In this document: positions 12,293 to 23,496 of the stretch, piece by piece
How positions within the stretch are numbered: the first letter of the stretch is position 1
Layout: the number at the start of each line of letters is the position of its first letter
Assembly: GCA_021613535.1 (NCBI GenBank)
Contig: CP075495.1
Location: 12,462,001-12,526,000 of the forward strand
DNA: 64,000 bases
Direction: 5' to 3'
DNA from: Adineta vaga
Taxonomy: Eukaryota > Rotifera
Position numbers and translations under genes: made by a program
Notes under the pieces: generated by a model
Told to the model about the DNA's origin: nothing
Database searches by the model: none
Seen by the model: only the letters and a program-made list of their open reading frames with translations

Positions 12293-13722
12293 ATGGATCT
12301 TTCACAATCATCTACAACATTAAAAGCTCTATTTGATCCAACGATGGGAAATCTCACAGCAGGTCTTGAAAGTGTTCAATTGGATAAAATATGTCCCGGA
12401 GGTTTTACAAATTTATTTACTCAATTACGTCGTCGTTCAAATCTTTTAACAGCAACACATATTGCTTATGCATGTTATTTTGTTGCCTTAGCTAATCGTA
12501 TCAAGTAAATGATTAACAAAAACTAAAACAAATCTCATTTACTTCTTATTTCATTATACACAACTACATCATAGACGTACAGGCGATAAATTAAAGGAAA
12601 CACCAGGAAAAAAACGAAGTCATCGTCTTATGGCAGAATTACATCGAGAAATGGGCTTTAAAATTGGTCTCATTGGTGTAGGACGTATTGGACATTTACT
12701 CGCGAAATTTCTTCTACAATATGGTGATGTATATCCAAATGAATTATATCTAGTATGTATTCATTTTCGACCAAGATTAATCTTTTCAAAATATATATTT
12801 ATATTTATTTCTTTTCTATTTAGTCAAGTCGACAAGCTGATCTTTTAAGTATGTAGTAGTAATAATAATTTCAAAAAAAACTTTTTCTAATCGAAAAGAA
12901 GAATCTTTTAGCTGATATGATTGATAGTGGTGTGGCATTTTGTAAATTTAATAATGCTTATATTGTTGAACAATGTGATATTGTGTTTCTTTGTGTTGCA
13001 CCACATCATGTTCGTTATGTTATTGATGATATTCGTGATCGGATTAAATCACATGTGTTAATTTATACACTTGTTCTTGGTTATCCAGCCTTAAAACTAG
13101 CTTCTCTATTACAACATACACATTTTATTAAACCATCCTATCAATTAAATTTACGTCTTGATGATGATGAATCATTATGGCCATTAGCAAATGATATGGA
13201 AACAATTTTTGGAAATGATACATTAATGAAAAGAATTAGTGTAGAAAATGAGGATCAAAATGGTAAAAAAAGAAAGAATTGATTTTAGAAATCTAATATT
13301 TTCGAAGTGTTATGATTGTTATAGATAGTCTAGTTCGAGATGATGATTTTATTCCATCACTATTCTATGCTCTATTGAATATTCTTAAACAAAATACGAC
13401 ATTAAATCGTTTAGAATCATTAAGAGTTGTTTCAGCATCTTTATTCAACAATCCCGATCTTGATTTAATTATCGATGAATTTAAACAACCGGAAACGAAG
13501 AAGACAACAATAACAAATGAGTAGGAGATTTTCTCTTTATTTTCATTATTTTCAGAAGAAATTTATTTGAATTCTAGATATTTTTCTGAATATGATCTTG
13601 TTCATTTACAAAAAGAAGCATTTATTATTCGAAATTTACTCGATAATAATTCTAATCTACGTCAATTATTCTCAGATACATTTATATCACATTATACTCA
13701 AATAAAACCAAACCATTCGTAG
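12293..13722 (+). CDS. NOXRED1: NOXRED1-like NADP-dependent oxidoreductase (P5CR-like fold)
   Basis: Six exons (12293-12504, 12575-12752, 12824-12848, 12912-13262, 13325-13520, 13578-13722) keep phase and give 368 residues. A Rossmann dinucleotide-binding motif appears as GLIGVGRIG at about residue 95, followed by the ELYLSSRQ strand that would contact the cofactor phosphate, and DIVFLCVAPHH, typical of the pyrroline-5-carboxylate reductase superfamily. The closest family I recognise is animal NOXRED1, whose substrate is unknown. The third exon is only 25 nt (SSRQADLL and one base), exactly the cofactor-specificity loop. The acceptor of exon 5 must be the AG at 13323-13324, because the earlier AG leads to a stop. 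TTTTTTCAG ends at 12269, 23 bases before the ATG. Confidence 0.75.
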
Positions 13723-13755
13723 ACATTGAGAAGAAAAACAACAAGAATGAATTAT

Positions 13756-15984
13756 TTAGTCTGATGTATTCGTTCGAGTATTTGTTTTAAATAATTCATA
13801 TAAAGCGGTAACAATTTCACCTGTTATAACTTCATTTGTATTCATTTGTAAAATATAAAGAACAAGTATACCATCTCGACCGAGATAATTTGTCAAAAAA
13901 CTGGATAATAAACGATCATCATCGATCGATATGGAAAATGAACCAGTTGTATGTATTTGTCCTGGTTGAGGAGTCGAAGGAGTTGGAGGTGTTTGTTCAT
14001 CAGCTGATGACGCAATATTCTGTTCATTGATATCTGATGTTGTTGATACTGGTACACTTAATTGTTCACGTACACGTGACAAACGAACTAAATCAAGATG
14101 TGGCTTCAATGTTCGACTGGCGAATGAAGATAGAATACTATGATGAGGATGACCCATATGCAACGAACCATAATGACTACCGCCGCCGGCACTATAATGT
14201 GCGTGAGCAAAAGAATGACGACGATGATAACTCGAATGATGATGATGATGATAATTGTTGTGATGATGATAGAAATTATATGGATGATGTCGAAAAGATT
14301 GATGATGTTCTTGAAAAGGATTCTGTGGAAAATGATGTGTATTGATACGTCTCATTGATGATAAATAACGTGTTATATGTGATTTATAAAATTGTGGATA
14401 AAAAAATGAACTTGACCAATAAAGAAAACCAAATAGAGTACATAGAGTTGTAAAATAAAGCCAAAACCATATAATTAAAAAGATTTTTTCATTAAATAGA
14501 TTTATTGGTAAACTACATTGAACTGTATATGTATGAATATTATCGGCTAGATTTCTTACAGCAAAATTACACCTAGAAAAAGAAAAATAGGAGTACTCTT
14601 TTATACTTCATCTATCATTTTTAAGTAATAGATATCTAACACTTAACATCAAATATTGAACATTGAAAGAAAAGTTTTTTTTTTCTCAAGTATATGAGTA
14701 CTTCTCTGTTTCCATATTCTTTCAACATATTATCATACGATTCCTTCTAAGATGAACGTTTTTTAGTTTTTCTTTTCATTAGGTTTTTTTACTAACCATA
14801 CTATGCATAATTACTACATGCAAAATAATAGAACAATTAGATAAAACATTGTAAATGATGAATAAGTAAATACATCCAACAGATAAATCACTTTTGACAA
14901 TTCATATTCAATGAACAAAATCGGATTAGTCTTATTCATAATACAAATTTACTTTTCTTAAAATAGAAGAAATAGTACATGACCTTGAAGTTTATATTTA
15001 CTTCACTAAATCCTAATGAATCATAAATATATTCTTCTTTTGTCGAAGAAAAATCTATCGAATACACAATTTTTCACTTATCTGAACAGGCTTATTAGAC
15101 AGTTTTATAAGTATATAATTCATTTTCTTTTGACCTTCAACTTACCATGTTACTCGAGGAAATCTCGGTGTCACAGTCCAATTTTCATCATTTCCTGTAA
15201 ATAAAGCACGAAGTACTGCAAATCCATACATATGATAATCATTGCCAAGAAAAAAATTGAGCAAATAAAGTTGACCAAAAGCATTAAGTAAATAGAGTAA
15301 TTTGGAAAAAAGAAATGACCACATTAAATGATTATCACGCATGGTAACATGATTATTCAAAAGAAAAAACCCATAAAGTGATGATAATGAAGTATATTTC
15401 ATTGAACGTAATTGTTCAATATATTCTATACGTTTATATTTATGAAATTCTAAGGCTTTATCAATAAAACGTGCAAGATGACGAACTGATGTTCCACGAA
15501 TTTCAGATGTATATGTATCAACAATTCGAGCATGAGATACAAGCATACCTAAATCATAGCCACTCTTCGAATTTAATGATGACCATATAAGTGATGGAAT
15601 GTAGAAAAGAATGGCTTGAACAATAAGTATAAATGGAACATATTGATAAAAGTAAATGTATTGTTCAGTTTTAGGATCCGGATGTTTAGGTAAAAGACGA
15701 TCAAATGAAACGAAATAAGTATTCGATATCCAACAAATATTATTTGTATATTCAACATGTGTACCCGTAAAATGTGCAGGACAAAAACAAGCAATTGGTT
15801 CACCAACATATTGTTTGGTTGAAACAAGTACAGTAAAAATAATTAGAAGAATAACAGAATAACGACGAGATAAACGATCATAGAAATCATCATCATAGGT
15901 ACCATCATGTCCATGATGTGCGACTCTTGAGGCTGCATCGAATAGAAAAGAAGCCATGCTAGAAGAATGTACAGGAAACGACAT
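13756..15984 (-). CDS. Innexin gap-junction protein
   Basis: Four-pass membrane protein forming invertebrate gap junctions or hemichannels. Two exons (15146-15984 and 13756-14572) join in phase to 551 residues across a 573-nt intron. The innexin signature YQYVPF lies near residue 115 at the start of transmembrane segment 2. Extracellular loop 1 has CFCPAHFTG and NNICW cysteines. Loop 2 begins at the exon junction (VTW-CNFAVRN) and continues to TVQCSLPINLFNEKIF, the conserved entry to segment 4. The cytoplasmic tail (about residues 340-551) is unusual: a stretch coded at about 14185-14320 contains roughly 20 histidines, followed by Ser/Pro/Thr-rich disorder. Typical innexins are 360-480 residues, so the tail is long. 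Confidence 0.93.
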
Positions 15985-18900
15985 TTATTTGAATGAAAAA
16001 TTATTCCTAACTAAGTATCAATTCTACAGAATAATTGATTAAATATCAAGACGAAACAAATGATTAATTCATATGTTTGAAATAGAGAACATGACAGACG
16101 ATCTCAGTTGACCTTTTTTTTTCCTATATCACCTCACATACATATTCTATTCATATTTTCGCAATTTTTAATGATACTTATATTTAACTTATCAAATCTT
16201 CAAAGGATCATTTGAGATAACCTTAATAACATTTTTTTTCTTAGGTCAAATCAAATGTGAACACATTATTTCATTTATTCGGTCAACCATTCGATAATGG
16301 AATACATAATCATTACACGATCATTGAAAATATTTTTTAATCTTCTTGATTTCTTTCGTCTTTTTTTCTTTTCTTTTCTTTTGTAATTATTTCTATAAAA
16401 TGTTAAAGAAGACTTAGTAGATTTGACCGGTTACATAGAAAATATTTAAAAGTACTATTTCGAAATCTAAGAATAAAAATGCTTAATTAGTTGAGCGTTA
16501 CGTATGATTCATTTTTATCATATCTTTTTTTTTCCTTCTTCTATTTATCACTTTTCATTCTATTGTGTTCTTGTGCTTTATGTTTATAATCTAACTTATT
16601 GATCTAAATTAATGTATAACGAGAAGTAGTAGTCAAGGAATATATGTCATCCATCAATGTTATTTGTTAAATAATCAGTATTCAAAAGAATTTGTTGTGT
16701 TAAAACATATCTGAATGACTAGATTGTCTGTTGTTGTTGTTGATGATGGTATTCTCTTTGAAAGAACGGAAATTAAAGTTCTATTCTCGAACATTATTTA
16801 TGTGTATAACAAGTGAGATGTTAGACTGTCAATCATACCTAATATATAATAGAAAAAAAAACTTTTCAACAGAGAAAAGAACAATTCCCATGTTTCTTTT
16901 TGAACTTAATTAATATTATCATAGAATCTATACGTCGCTTTTCTCTTTGCATGCATTATTTCAAGTCAAATAATTATAATTATATCACGCACGAGTGTCA
17001 ATTAACATAGACTTACTTTTCCAACGCTTCTAAAATCCACCAATGAAACATGATTGAATTGAATTGAATATATATATATTTATTCTAAAAAGAAGAAAAA
17101 AAAGAAGGTGTTCAAGATTCTAAATGATATTCAATACTGTACAAAAAGAAAATGTTTTCAATTAGATTCGTGACACTATTTCAAAAAAAGTTCATTGCGG
17201 TTATGATTAACATTTAATGAGTTTCCAACTGAGACCTCTTTTCTTTGCTATCTCTATGAATTAATGTTATTCTTAACGGTACTATATGCCTATTTACACG
17301 TTACATTTTCTTCTTCGCGTTTTTTTTTCTCGCGTTCTCTCTTTCTATGTCTCTTCCTATTCTATTCTTTCATCCATTATCTATCCATTTTTTTTGTCTA
17401 TAAATCTGTATGATTTCTCAAGAGACATTACTTCATTTTGTGTTTCCTTTAAATACTTGGAAAATAGGTGCGGCATAGAAAAGAAATGAAGACAAGATAG
17501 CTCGACAGTTTTGTATATGATGTAATTAACTTATACTAAGAGAAAAATTTCTCTTCAAAGATAATTAATTGAATAAAAAAACATACGTAAGCAAAAAGTA
17601 TGTAACCTAATAGAAACTAGTTCATTCGTAACTTTTCGTATATTTTTTCAAATATTTTTATTGAATAAGTAAAGATCTAGAACGAGAGAAGTTAATAAAA
17701 TTCTTTTGAAATATTGAACGATCATTTTCTATTCGAGATACACATTGATGTAACTATGTGAAAAATAAAATCACCACGAGAAGTCGTTAGCATGCGATAG
17801 ATAGAATCAATCTAAGGAATGAAGCCTCTAGGAAAATCATTCATTATTGGATTACGACTTATTTGTAGTAGTAGTAGTAGTAGTAGTTATGTTTTGCTTT
17901 TACTATTTCTCTAAATTTATTAGTCGATACTAAGTGAAGACGATAATTGTATCTGTATGTATGTTGAAATTCTATTTCTAACGTCAACTAACTATTTGTC
18001 TGAAGATATGTTCGTGATCGTTAGCCGAGCAATAAAAGAGATACTTTACAAATAGATAAGTATTCGTTCGTTTGCATCGTGTAGTTTTTTTTAGCAAGAA
18101 AAGACAACACACTAGAGGACAAGTGGGTAAACAGTGTGTTGATAAACCACTTTAGGAATGTGTGTCGCATCCTAGCTGCCAATTCTCATTCCAATAGGAA
18201 ACGAGACAGAGACAGAGAGAGGGAGAGAGAGATGGAAAGAAAAAGAAACCGTCAAGAAAAGAACGAAACTCACACCGGAAATATCATCCGGCTTTACAAA
18301 GTATTATCATCAATGCACTATCTTCAAGAAGACAATTGAACTAAGCTTCCTGTTAGTTGAAATGCGCATTTTACTGATTATATAAGTTTTCACAAACAAA
18401 TGCATTTCCCTACTTTATACACCAAAGGTTAGATTTGACTGAGATAATTCCTATTGTATCATTATAGATTTCATTTTTTCTCTCTTCCGCTTCAAGATCA
18501 TAGATATGTATAGAATCAAAGCTTTTGCTAACTGGTTTTTCCTGAGTTAAGAAAAGAAGAAAAAAAAAACTTTTAAAAGATCTAATTAGAAAAGATAAAC
18601 TGAAATAATTACGAAATTATTTATAGCCGGGAAAAAGAAAGGAAGGAAAGATCGTGGTTTATGGATTGATAGATCATATAATTGAAATTGAATCGAGAAG
18701 CTCTCATATAGACTTGATAGAAAAACAAGAAGAAAAAAATGAAGAGTTAAAGTAGAAAAAAAAGAATCTTTCTCTACGACGAATAACATATTTTTCCTTC
18801 ATTGTAGCGTAAAAAAAGCGAAGTAACAACAAAAAGAAAATGGAACTACATTAAGTAAAGATAGATAACGAGAAAAAGTATGTGGTTGTTCGTACATAAT

Positions 18901-19843
18901 TAATAAACTACAAAAATTACAATATGATGTCATTATTATAAAGATTCAATAGAATATTGTTAAACTAACATTTGAAATCTACCACTAATGTTCTCTTCTT
19001 CTTCGTCTCTCGAGAAAATATAACTAGATTCACTTTTTCTGCTATTCATCTATTATATCCTGTTGAAGCTCACCATTACCAGATGTTTCTCGTCTGTATA
19101 AGAATTGATTCGAAAGATTTAGTCTCTCTAGTTGTAACTTTACTTCTGCTAATGACTCATACTTTACGAAGAGAATCAATAGAGAGGGAGAAAGAAAAGC
19201 TGAAATTGTATCGATGAGAATATCAAATACTTTGAATAAAACACATATCTTAGAAAAGAATTATGAATTGTAATGAGGATTGTGCATTCTTTTCTTATGA
19301 ACAAATCATGGATTGCAGACGAATTCAATCATTCTTTGTAATTTCTTTTTCACCCACGTCTTAGAAAAAATTTTTGTCTTCCGATAACATGAGAAATTAT
19401 GATTTTTGTAAAACTTATTTTACGAGAACAAAAATGTTCTCACGATCATTTAATTGATCAAAACTTAGTATATCCGATATTCCGATCCCTTTTGTATCTT
19501 AATGAAATGAACTTATGACATTAAACGAATGGAAAACTTCCACAGCAGCAACAACAACAACGTTTAATAATGAAGAGAATATGAAATCTTACACATCATT
19601 TTTACGTTAAAAAATCTAACGATCAATATCTTTCAATGAATTCTATTGTTTTTCTTTACTTTCATTTGTTTGTTTTGCCGTATGACTTGGTATCATATAT
19701 AAAACTTTACTTATCGTTTGTTTTTCCATAGCAGATAATCAGTGATATTTCTTTTCTTTTTTTAGTTAAATATCAAATAAAAATAGGAACAAACGATCTC
19801 CATCACCTATAGATCATTTATATGTGTTTTTTGTCCAAATTGT
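15985..19843. other. Long gene-free stretch with simple repeats
   Basis: About 3.9 kb with only short ORFs of no coding character. It contains a TAG trinucleotide run at 17866-17888 (about eight units), a purine-rich GAGACAGAGAGAGGGAGAGA-type run near 18200-18235 and poly-pyrimidine stretches. I see no tRNA-like, rRNA or repeat-element structure. It may be upstream regulatory DNA of the innexin, or an unseen noncoding gene. Confidence 0.4.
17866..17888. repeat. TAG trinucleotide microsatellite
   Basis: About eight uninterrupted TAG units inside the gene-free region, read directly from the sequence. Confidence 0.85.
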
Positions 19844-20101
19844 TTATAAAAACTCATTGAATGGACATTCACATATACAAGTTGTTCCCATTACAGTCGT
19901 AGATGGTTTGTTCTCCTCGCATTCTTTATCAACATTTCGACCAGCACTTTCCAACGATTTTCGGCAGTTTGATACGCAACCTTTCTTACATTTTTCTTGA
20001 CATTCACCTTTGGGAGCAGTAAATCTGTACCGATGTTCACCATTGATAATTAAGAATGATAATAGAAGAATGATAAGAGAGAAAATTGAAAATAAACGCA
20101 T
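19844..20101 (-). CDS. Small secreted cysteine-rich peptide
   Basis: Single-exon ORF of 85 residues standing alone in a gene-poor region. Residues 1-21 form a clear signal peptide (MRLFSIFSLIILLLSFLIING). The mature part is about 64 residues with eight cysteines, the first four spaced C-x3-C-x3-C-x3-C and the last three as C-x-C-x-C, enough for four disulfides. It is lysine- and glutamate-rich. I do not recognise the fold. Secreted defence peptides, protease inhibitors and extracellular signalling peptides are all possible. The start is the first ATG and gives the signal peptide directly. Chance ORFs of this length are common in AT-rich DNA, but the leader plus the cysteine pattern argues for a real gene. 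Confidence 0.6.
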   Translation of the reverse strand: MRLFSIFSLIILLLSFLIINGEHRYRFTAPKGECQEKCKKGCVSNCRKSLESAGRNVDKECEENKPSTTVMGTTCICECPFNEFL

Positions 20102-21253
20102 GATGAAAATTTATTTTCTATTAAAGAAAAAAACGAAAAGAAAGATTTTTCTCTAAGAAACGATCGAGAACATATCATACTCACTGAATCACTGATAACC
20201 AAATGATAAATATTCTGCTTCAATCGAAAAATATCGAAGCTTCATATATAGAGAAATATAAAATGACTAACTATATTTTTCTACCTACACATCATATTCA
20301 ACTAGAACTGACGATTTGTTAAAGCTGCGCATATGGTGGTAACATCTGTAGTAATCATTATAGATTATTTTCGAAGATGAATGTCCTTTTCTCTTTCTTA
20401 TTATATAGTAAAATAATTACTTATTTAATACTAGACAAAAATCATATGTTTTATTTAAATGTATCGAACTTTTAATGATTTTCATTATACTCTAAATACC
20501 ATAGGAATGCATAATCGAAACACAATTGAATATGAAGATCATTATATTACAATACAAAAAAAAGAAGAATAATCGTATTCTTCTGTTACCAGGGGCGTAC
20601 CGAAGAGGCGCGTGGGGCGTAATAAGCCCCTGCTTCTGGAAATTTTTTGTTTTTTCTGCTCGCAAAAATTTTAAAAACCGAAAAAAATTTTTTTCGTATT
20701 AAATTTAAATAAAAAGTCGTTCTACGCTCTCCTGCCCTTGACACATCGGTACGTTCCTGTGGAAAAGCTGTCAGAAAGGACATTTTTATTTTTCTGTTCT
20801 ATACATAATGAGCTTTATCTTTATTTTATGAAAGTAAAATACGATAACAAAATCATTTTAGTCACATAACGAATAACAATTGACGAAAGTGTCAAGACTA
20901 ATCTAGTTATCGTTGCTAAGTTTTTCTTTTTCTTTTTCTTAATTCAATGCATTTGCATTGAAATATCTGTTTTTGGTGTATAAGAGATTTTTAGTTTCAA
21001 AAACAAAACAATCCGTTTACAATCTTCCATCCAATGATTTAGCTTTTATTTGTACGAAAACACGAGAAAAGCGATATTTTCGCGTAGAAGATATTTAAAA
21101 TCAAGATGACAATATGTAATAGGACTTATCAGCAGATTCGAATTTTTCCAGCTAATATTTCGCTGATAGATGTATGGTTAGTCTAACAAATGATTGTGAT
21201 AGATGAAGAATTAAATTCTGCATTAATTTCGAGTCATCTAATCTTATTTTCAA
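20102..21253. other. Gene-free region with a short inverted-repeat element
   Basis: Upstream of the cysteine-rich peptide gene. Apart from the element at 20590-20759 it holds only AT-rich sequence. Confidence 0.4.
20590..20759. mobile_element. Short non-autonomous inverted-repeat element, copy 1
   Basis: A GC-rich patch in AT-rich surroundings. The left end reads CAGGGGCGTACCGA. The right end, reverse-complemented, reads CAGGAACGTACCGA, giving terminal inverted repeats of about 14 bp over a 170-bp body. Subterminal GGGGC and GCCCC stretches also pair. A shorter relative lies at 26069-26140. There is no coding capacity, so it would be a MITE-type element moved by a transposase elsewhere. I could not identify a clean target duplication. 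Confidence 0.6.
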
Positions 21254-22062
21254 TCATAATACAATTGGTTGATTATATGAATAAATATTTGTACAACCAT
21301 ATAAAATAGATAAGTCTTTAACAATCGGTCCAATAGCTTGTCTTTTCGTTTTATAATTTCGATATAAGTCTTCATAAACCGATAATTCTTGATTTCCAAC
21401 ATCGACTGTATTAATACCATCAGAAAGATGATCTATTGAAAATGAATCCAAAATAGAACAAATTTGTTTCGATGAAATATTTCTAAAATAAATTTGATTA
21501 AGAATTTGACAACAAACTAAATCTAATATATAACCAGTACTGACTTTTTCATTCATCAAATTCCAAATACAAGCAAATGCTGATGAATTAAAAAAAGTAA
21601 ACGACCTGTTTCAACAAAATCTGTCTAACGACCAATTTTATTTTCCTATTGTGGTAGTATTCGTGTTATTAAATAACTAACTGAACCTAATAATCTGCCA
21701 GGAGATGATAAGAATATCTGATAATGTTCTAAAATACATTCATAAACTAAAGGATTAAAACCAAATCGAACATCTTCATCGATAAACCAAAAACGTTTTT
21801 GATCTTTTACACGAATTCAAATTGCTTTTTCATAAATTGGATGAGACTTCCATGTCGAATTATCATAGATCATTATTTAATAATCAAAGTAGCTTTGAAG
21901 ATATTTTATATGAAGATATTTTGTTATCCATAATTTGCCAGATTTTGCAACCCAAAATGTTATTATTAAACTTTTATTGGTTTTTGAATATTTTTCACTT
22001 GTTTTTAAATTACTATCAGATCGACGTTCGAAATTTATTAAGGAAGATTTAGTTAATATCAA
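21254..22062 (-). pseudogene. Decayed ORF fragments of unknown origin
   Basis: Minus-strand protein-like fragments in changing frames: one of about 100 codons at 21254-21559 (containing STGYILDLVCCQILNQIYF), another with SSPGRLLGSVSYLITRILP near 21640-21720, and a third at 21877-22062. Stops fall between them (for example near 21630-21660 and 21820). Amino-acid composition looks coding, unlike the surrounding intergenic DNA, but I recognise no family. It may be a separate decayed gene or the downstream part of the HNH relic next to it. Confidence 0.35.
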
Positions 22063-22172
22063 TTTTTGATGTATTTCTTTTAAAAATTCAATGTTTTTCT
22101 AATTAAATAATAAATACAATATTTTTATATGTCAAAAAGAAAAACATGAAAAAAAGTGACAATAAAATGATG

Positions 22173-22972
22173 CTAATCATTAATATCATCACCAGGTAAT
22201 GATATTAAATCTGACAAATAAAAGAAATCCTCTAAATGTTCATCTTCATGTATCCATTTATTTGTTTTTTGCAGTTTTGAAAGAACATCGACCATGCCAA
22301 TTGAGCAAACGTCTACATGGAAAAACATTTGAAGGTAAATGTAATATAGCATTATCAATATCATTGAATGTTCTTAATTAATTAACCTTCATTCTTGTTT
22401 CATCATCCACGATAAATGTTTCTCTAAGATCATTACATAATATCTTGATGTGTAAAGTACCGGCAAATGAATTATATAAGAAGCATAATTTTTTTATAAT
22501 CAAATGCTTTTTCAATTGAATCATATAATAATAAGCCATTTTGTTCATTATCTACATCACATTCTTGTAAATGAAATTTAGTTAATCCTACACCTTTCGT
22601 AGATGATTTCCATATATGTGATGCACGTACACGATTACGATCGAAATATTTATTTAAGATCATACATTTAATCTTTTTCATATTTGATGAACCACATTGA
22701 TAATATAAAATTAATTTATCTTTGAAATCATTTTGTTCTTCTTTTTTTCTCGTTGAACTTGTATCCCAACAATCTAACTGACTTTTTAAATGATCATTAT
22801 TTTGTCTTAAAAGATAATCAACTTTCGATGATAAATATTTCATTTCTTCAACTGATTTTGAATCAATTAATTTTTCTTTATATATTTCTAATAGCAGTTT
22901 TTCTTGTTCACGTAATTTATTGCATGATGATATATAATAATCACGTAAAGCTTCATCGGTACAATTTTCCAT
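22173..22972 (-). pseudogene. HNH endonuclease-domain pseudogene
   Basis: An N-terminal ORF of about 166 codons (22472-22972) has a coiled-coil-like start and then VRASHIWKSSTKG, GLTKFHL and DVDNEQNGLLLYDSIEKAFD. This is the pattern of the HNH_2-type nuclease domain seen in fungal and bdelloid expanded families, with the first His in ASHIW and the Asn in NEQNG. The last catalytic His position is Glu/Lys (SIEKAFD). The frame is lost near 22480, where the matching continuation YNSFAGTLHIKIL is in another frame. A stop near 22380 and a further frame change near 22270 precede the final piece ending GDDIND. It is therefore a relic, probably of a mobile or horizontally spread family. Confidence 0.55.
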
Positions 22973-23039
22973 TTTTAATTCATAATCTTTAATCTATTTC
23001 TCATAATTTTGAATATCTTCTTTAACTTCATTGTAAAAA

Positions 23040-23215
23040 ACTACCCAGGACAATCATTCCGGTAGTCGGAAACGGCGCCTTAAACGACCAAAAACGGCTA
23101 GAAAACGGCAATTTACTGCCTTAATTTTGACCGTATTTCACCGTGATCCGTCACTCCGGATTACTATCGCCGTTTTCGGCCCTTTCTTGCTACGAAACGA
23201 CCATCCTTTTATAGC
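23040..23215. repeat. GC-rich block with inverted AACGGCG motifs
   Basis: The sequence is conspicuously GC-rich compared with its surroundings. AAACGGCG on the left and CGCCGTTTT on the right are inverted with respect to one another, and AAACGGC recurs. It is probably the remnant of a short transposable element; family not recognised. Confidence 0.35.
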
Positions 23216-23360
23216 GTATTTCTATACATTTCTGGGTAAACAATTTTTTTTCTCTTCATGTGAACCTTTTTGTTTTGTTGAATAACTGAAATCGATTGGA
23301 ATTGATGATTGAAGCAGACTTAGAGATTTTTTTGGTGTAGATGTTTTTATTGATTCACGT

Positions 23361-23414
23361 CCCAGGTCGACCAATCCGATAATCGGATCCAATATTGGAT
23401 TTGTCGATCTGGGG
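23361..23414. repeat. 54-bp imperfect palindrome
   Basis: The left arm begins CCCAGGTCGACCAATCC and the right arm, reverse-complemented, begins CCCCAGATCGACAAATCC, so the block folds on itself. A related single arm (CAGGTCAATCAATCC) occurs at 26001-26028, which suggests a small repeat family. Confidence 0.55.
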
Positions 23415-23496
23415 CAGAGATGGGCACGGTTCAGCTTTTTTAAAATTTAAACCGAACCGAACCGAACCGAACCGAAGCAGTTGTAAAATGAACCGA
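23415..23496. mobile_element. hAT-like terminus with ACCGA pentamer array
   Basis: CAGAGATGGGCACGG at 23415 resembles the CAGnGnTGGGCA terminal repeats common in hAT-family elements. It is followed by five tandem ACCGA units (23450-23476) and a further AACCGAACCG. The inner CGGTTC is the reverse complement of the repeat unit GAACCG. I cannot find the opposite terminus, so this is probably a truncated non-autonomous copy. Confidence 0.4.

Noticed and set aside
14037-14358. Plus-strand ORFs rich in Asp and Met
   Set aside because: They are antisense to the His-rich innexin tail; the repeats of CAT on one strand read as ATG or GAT on the other.
23450-23476. ACCGA tandem array considered as a telomeric repeat
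   Set aside because: Only five units, internal, and next to a hAT-like terminus; not a telomere-like array.
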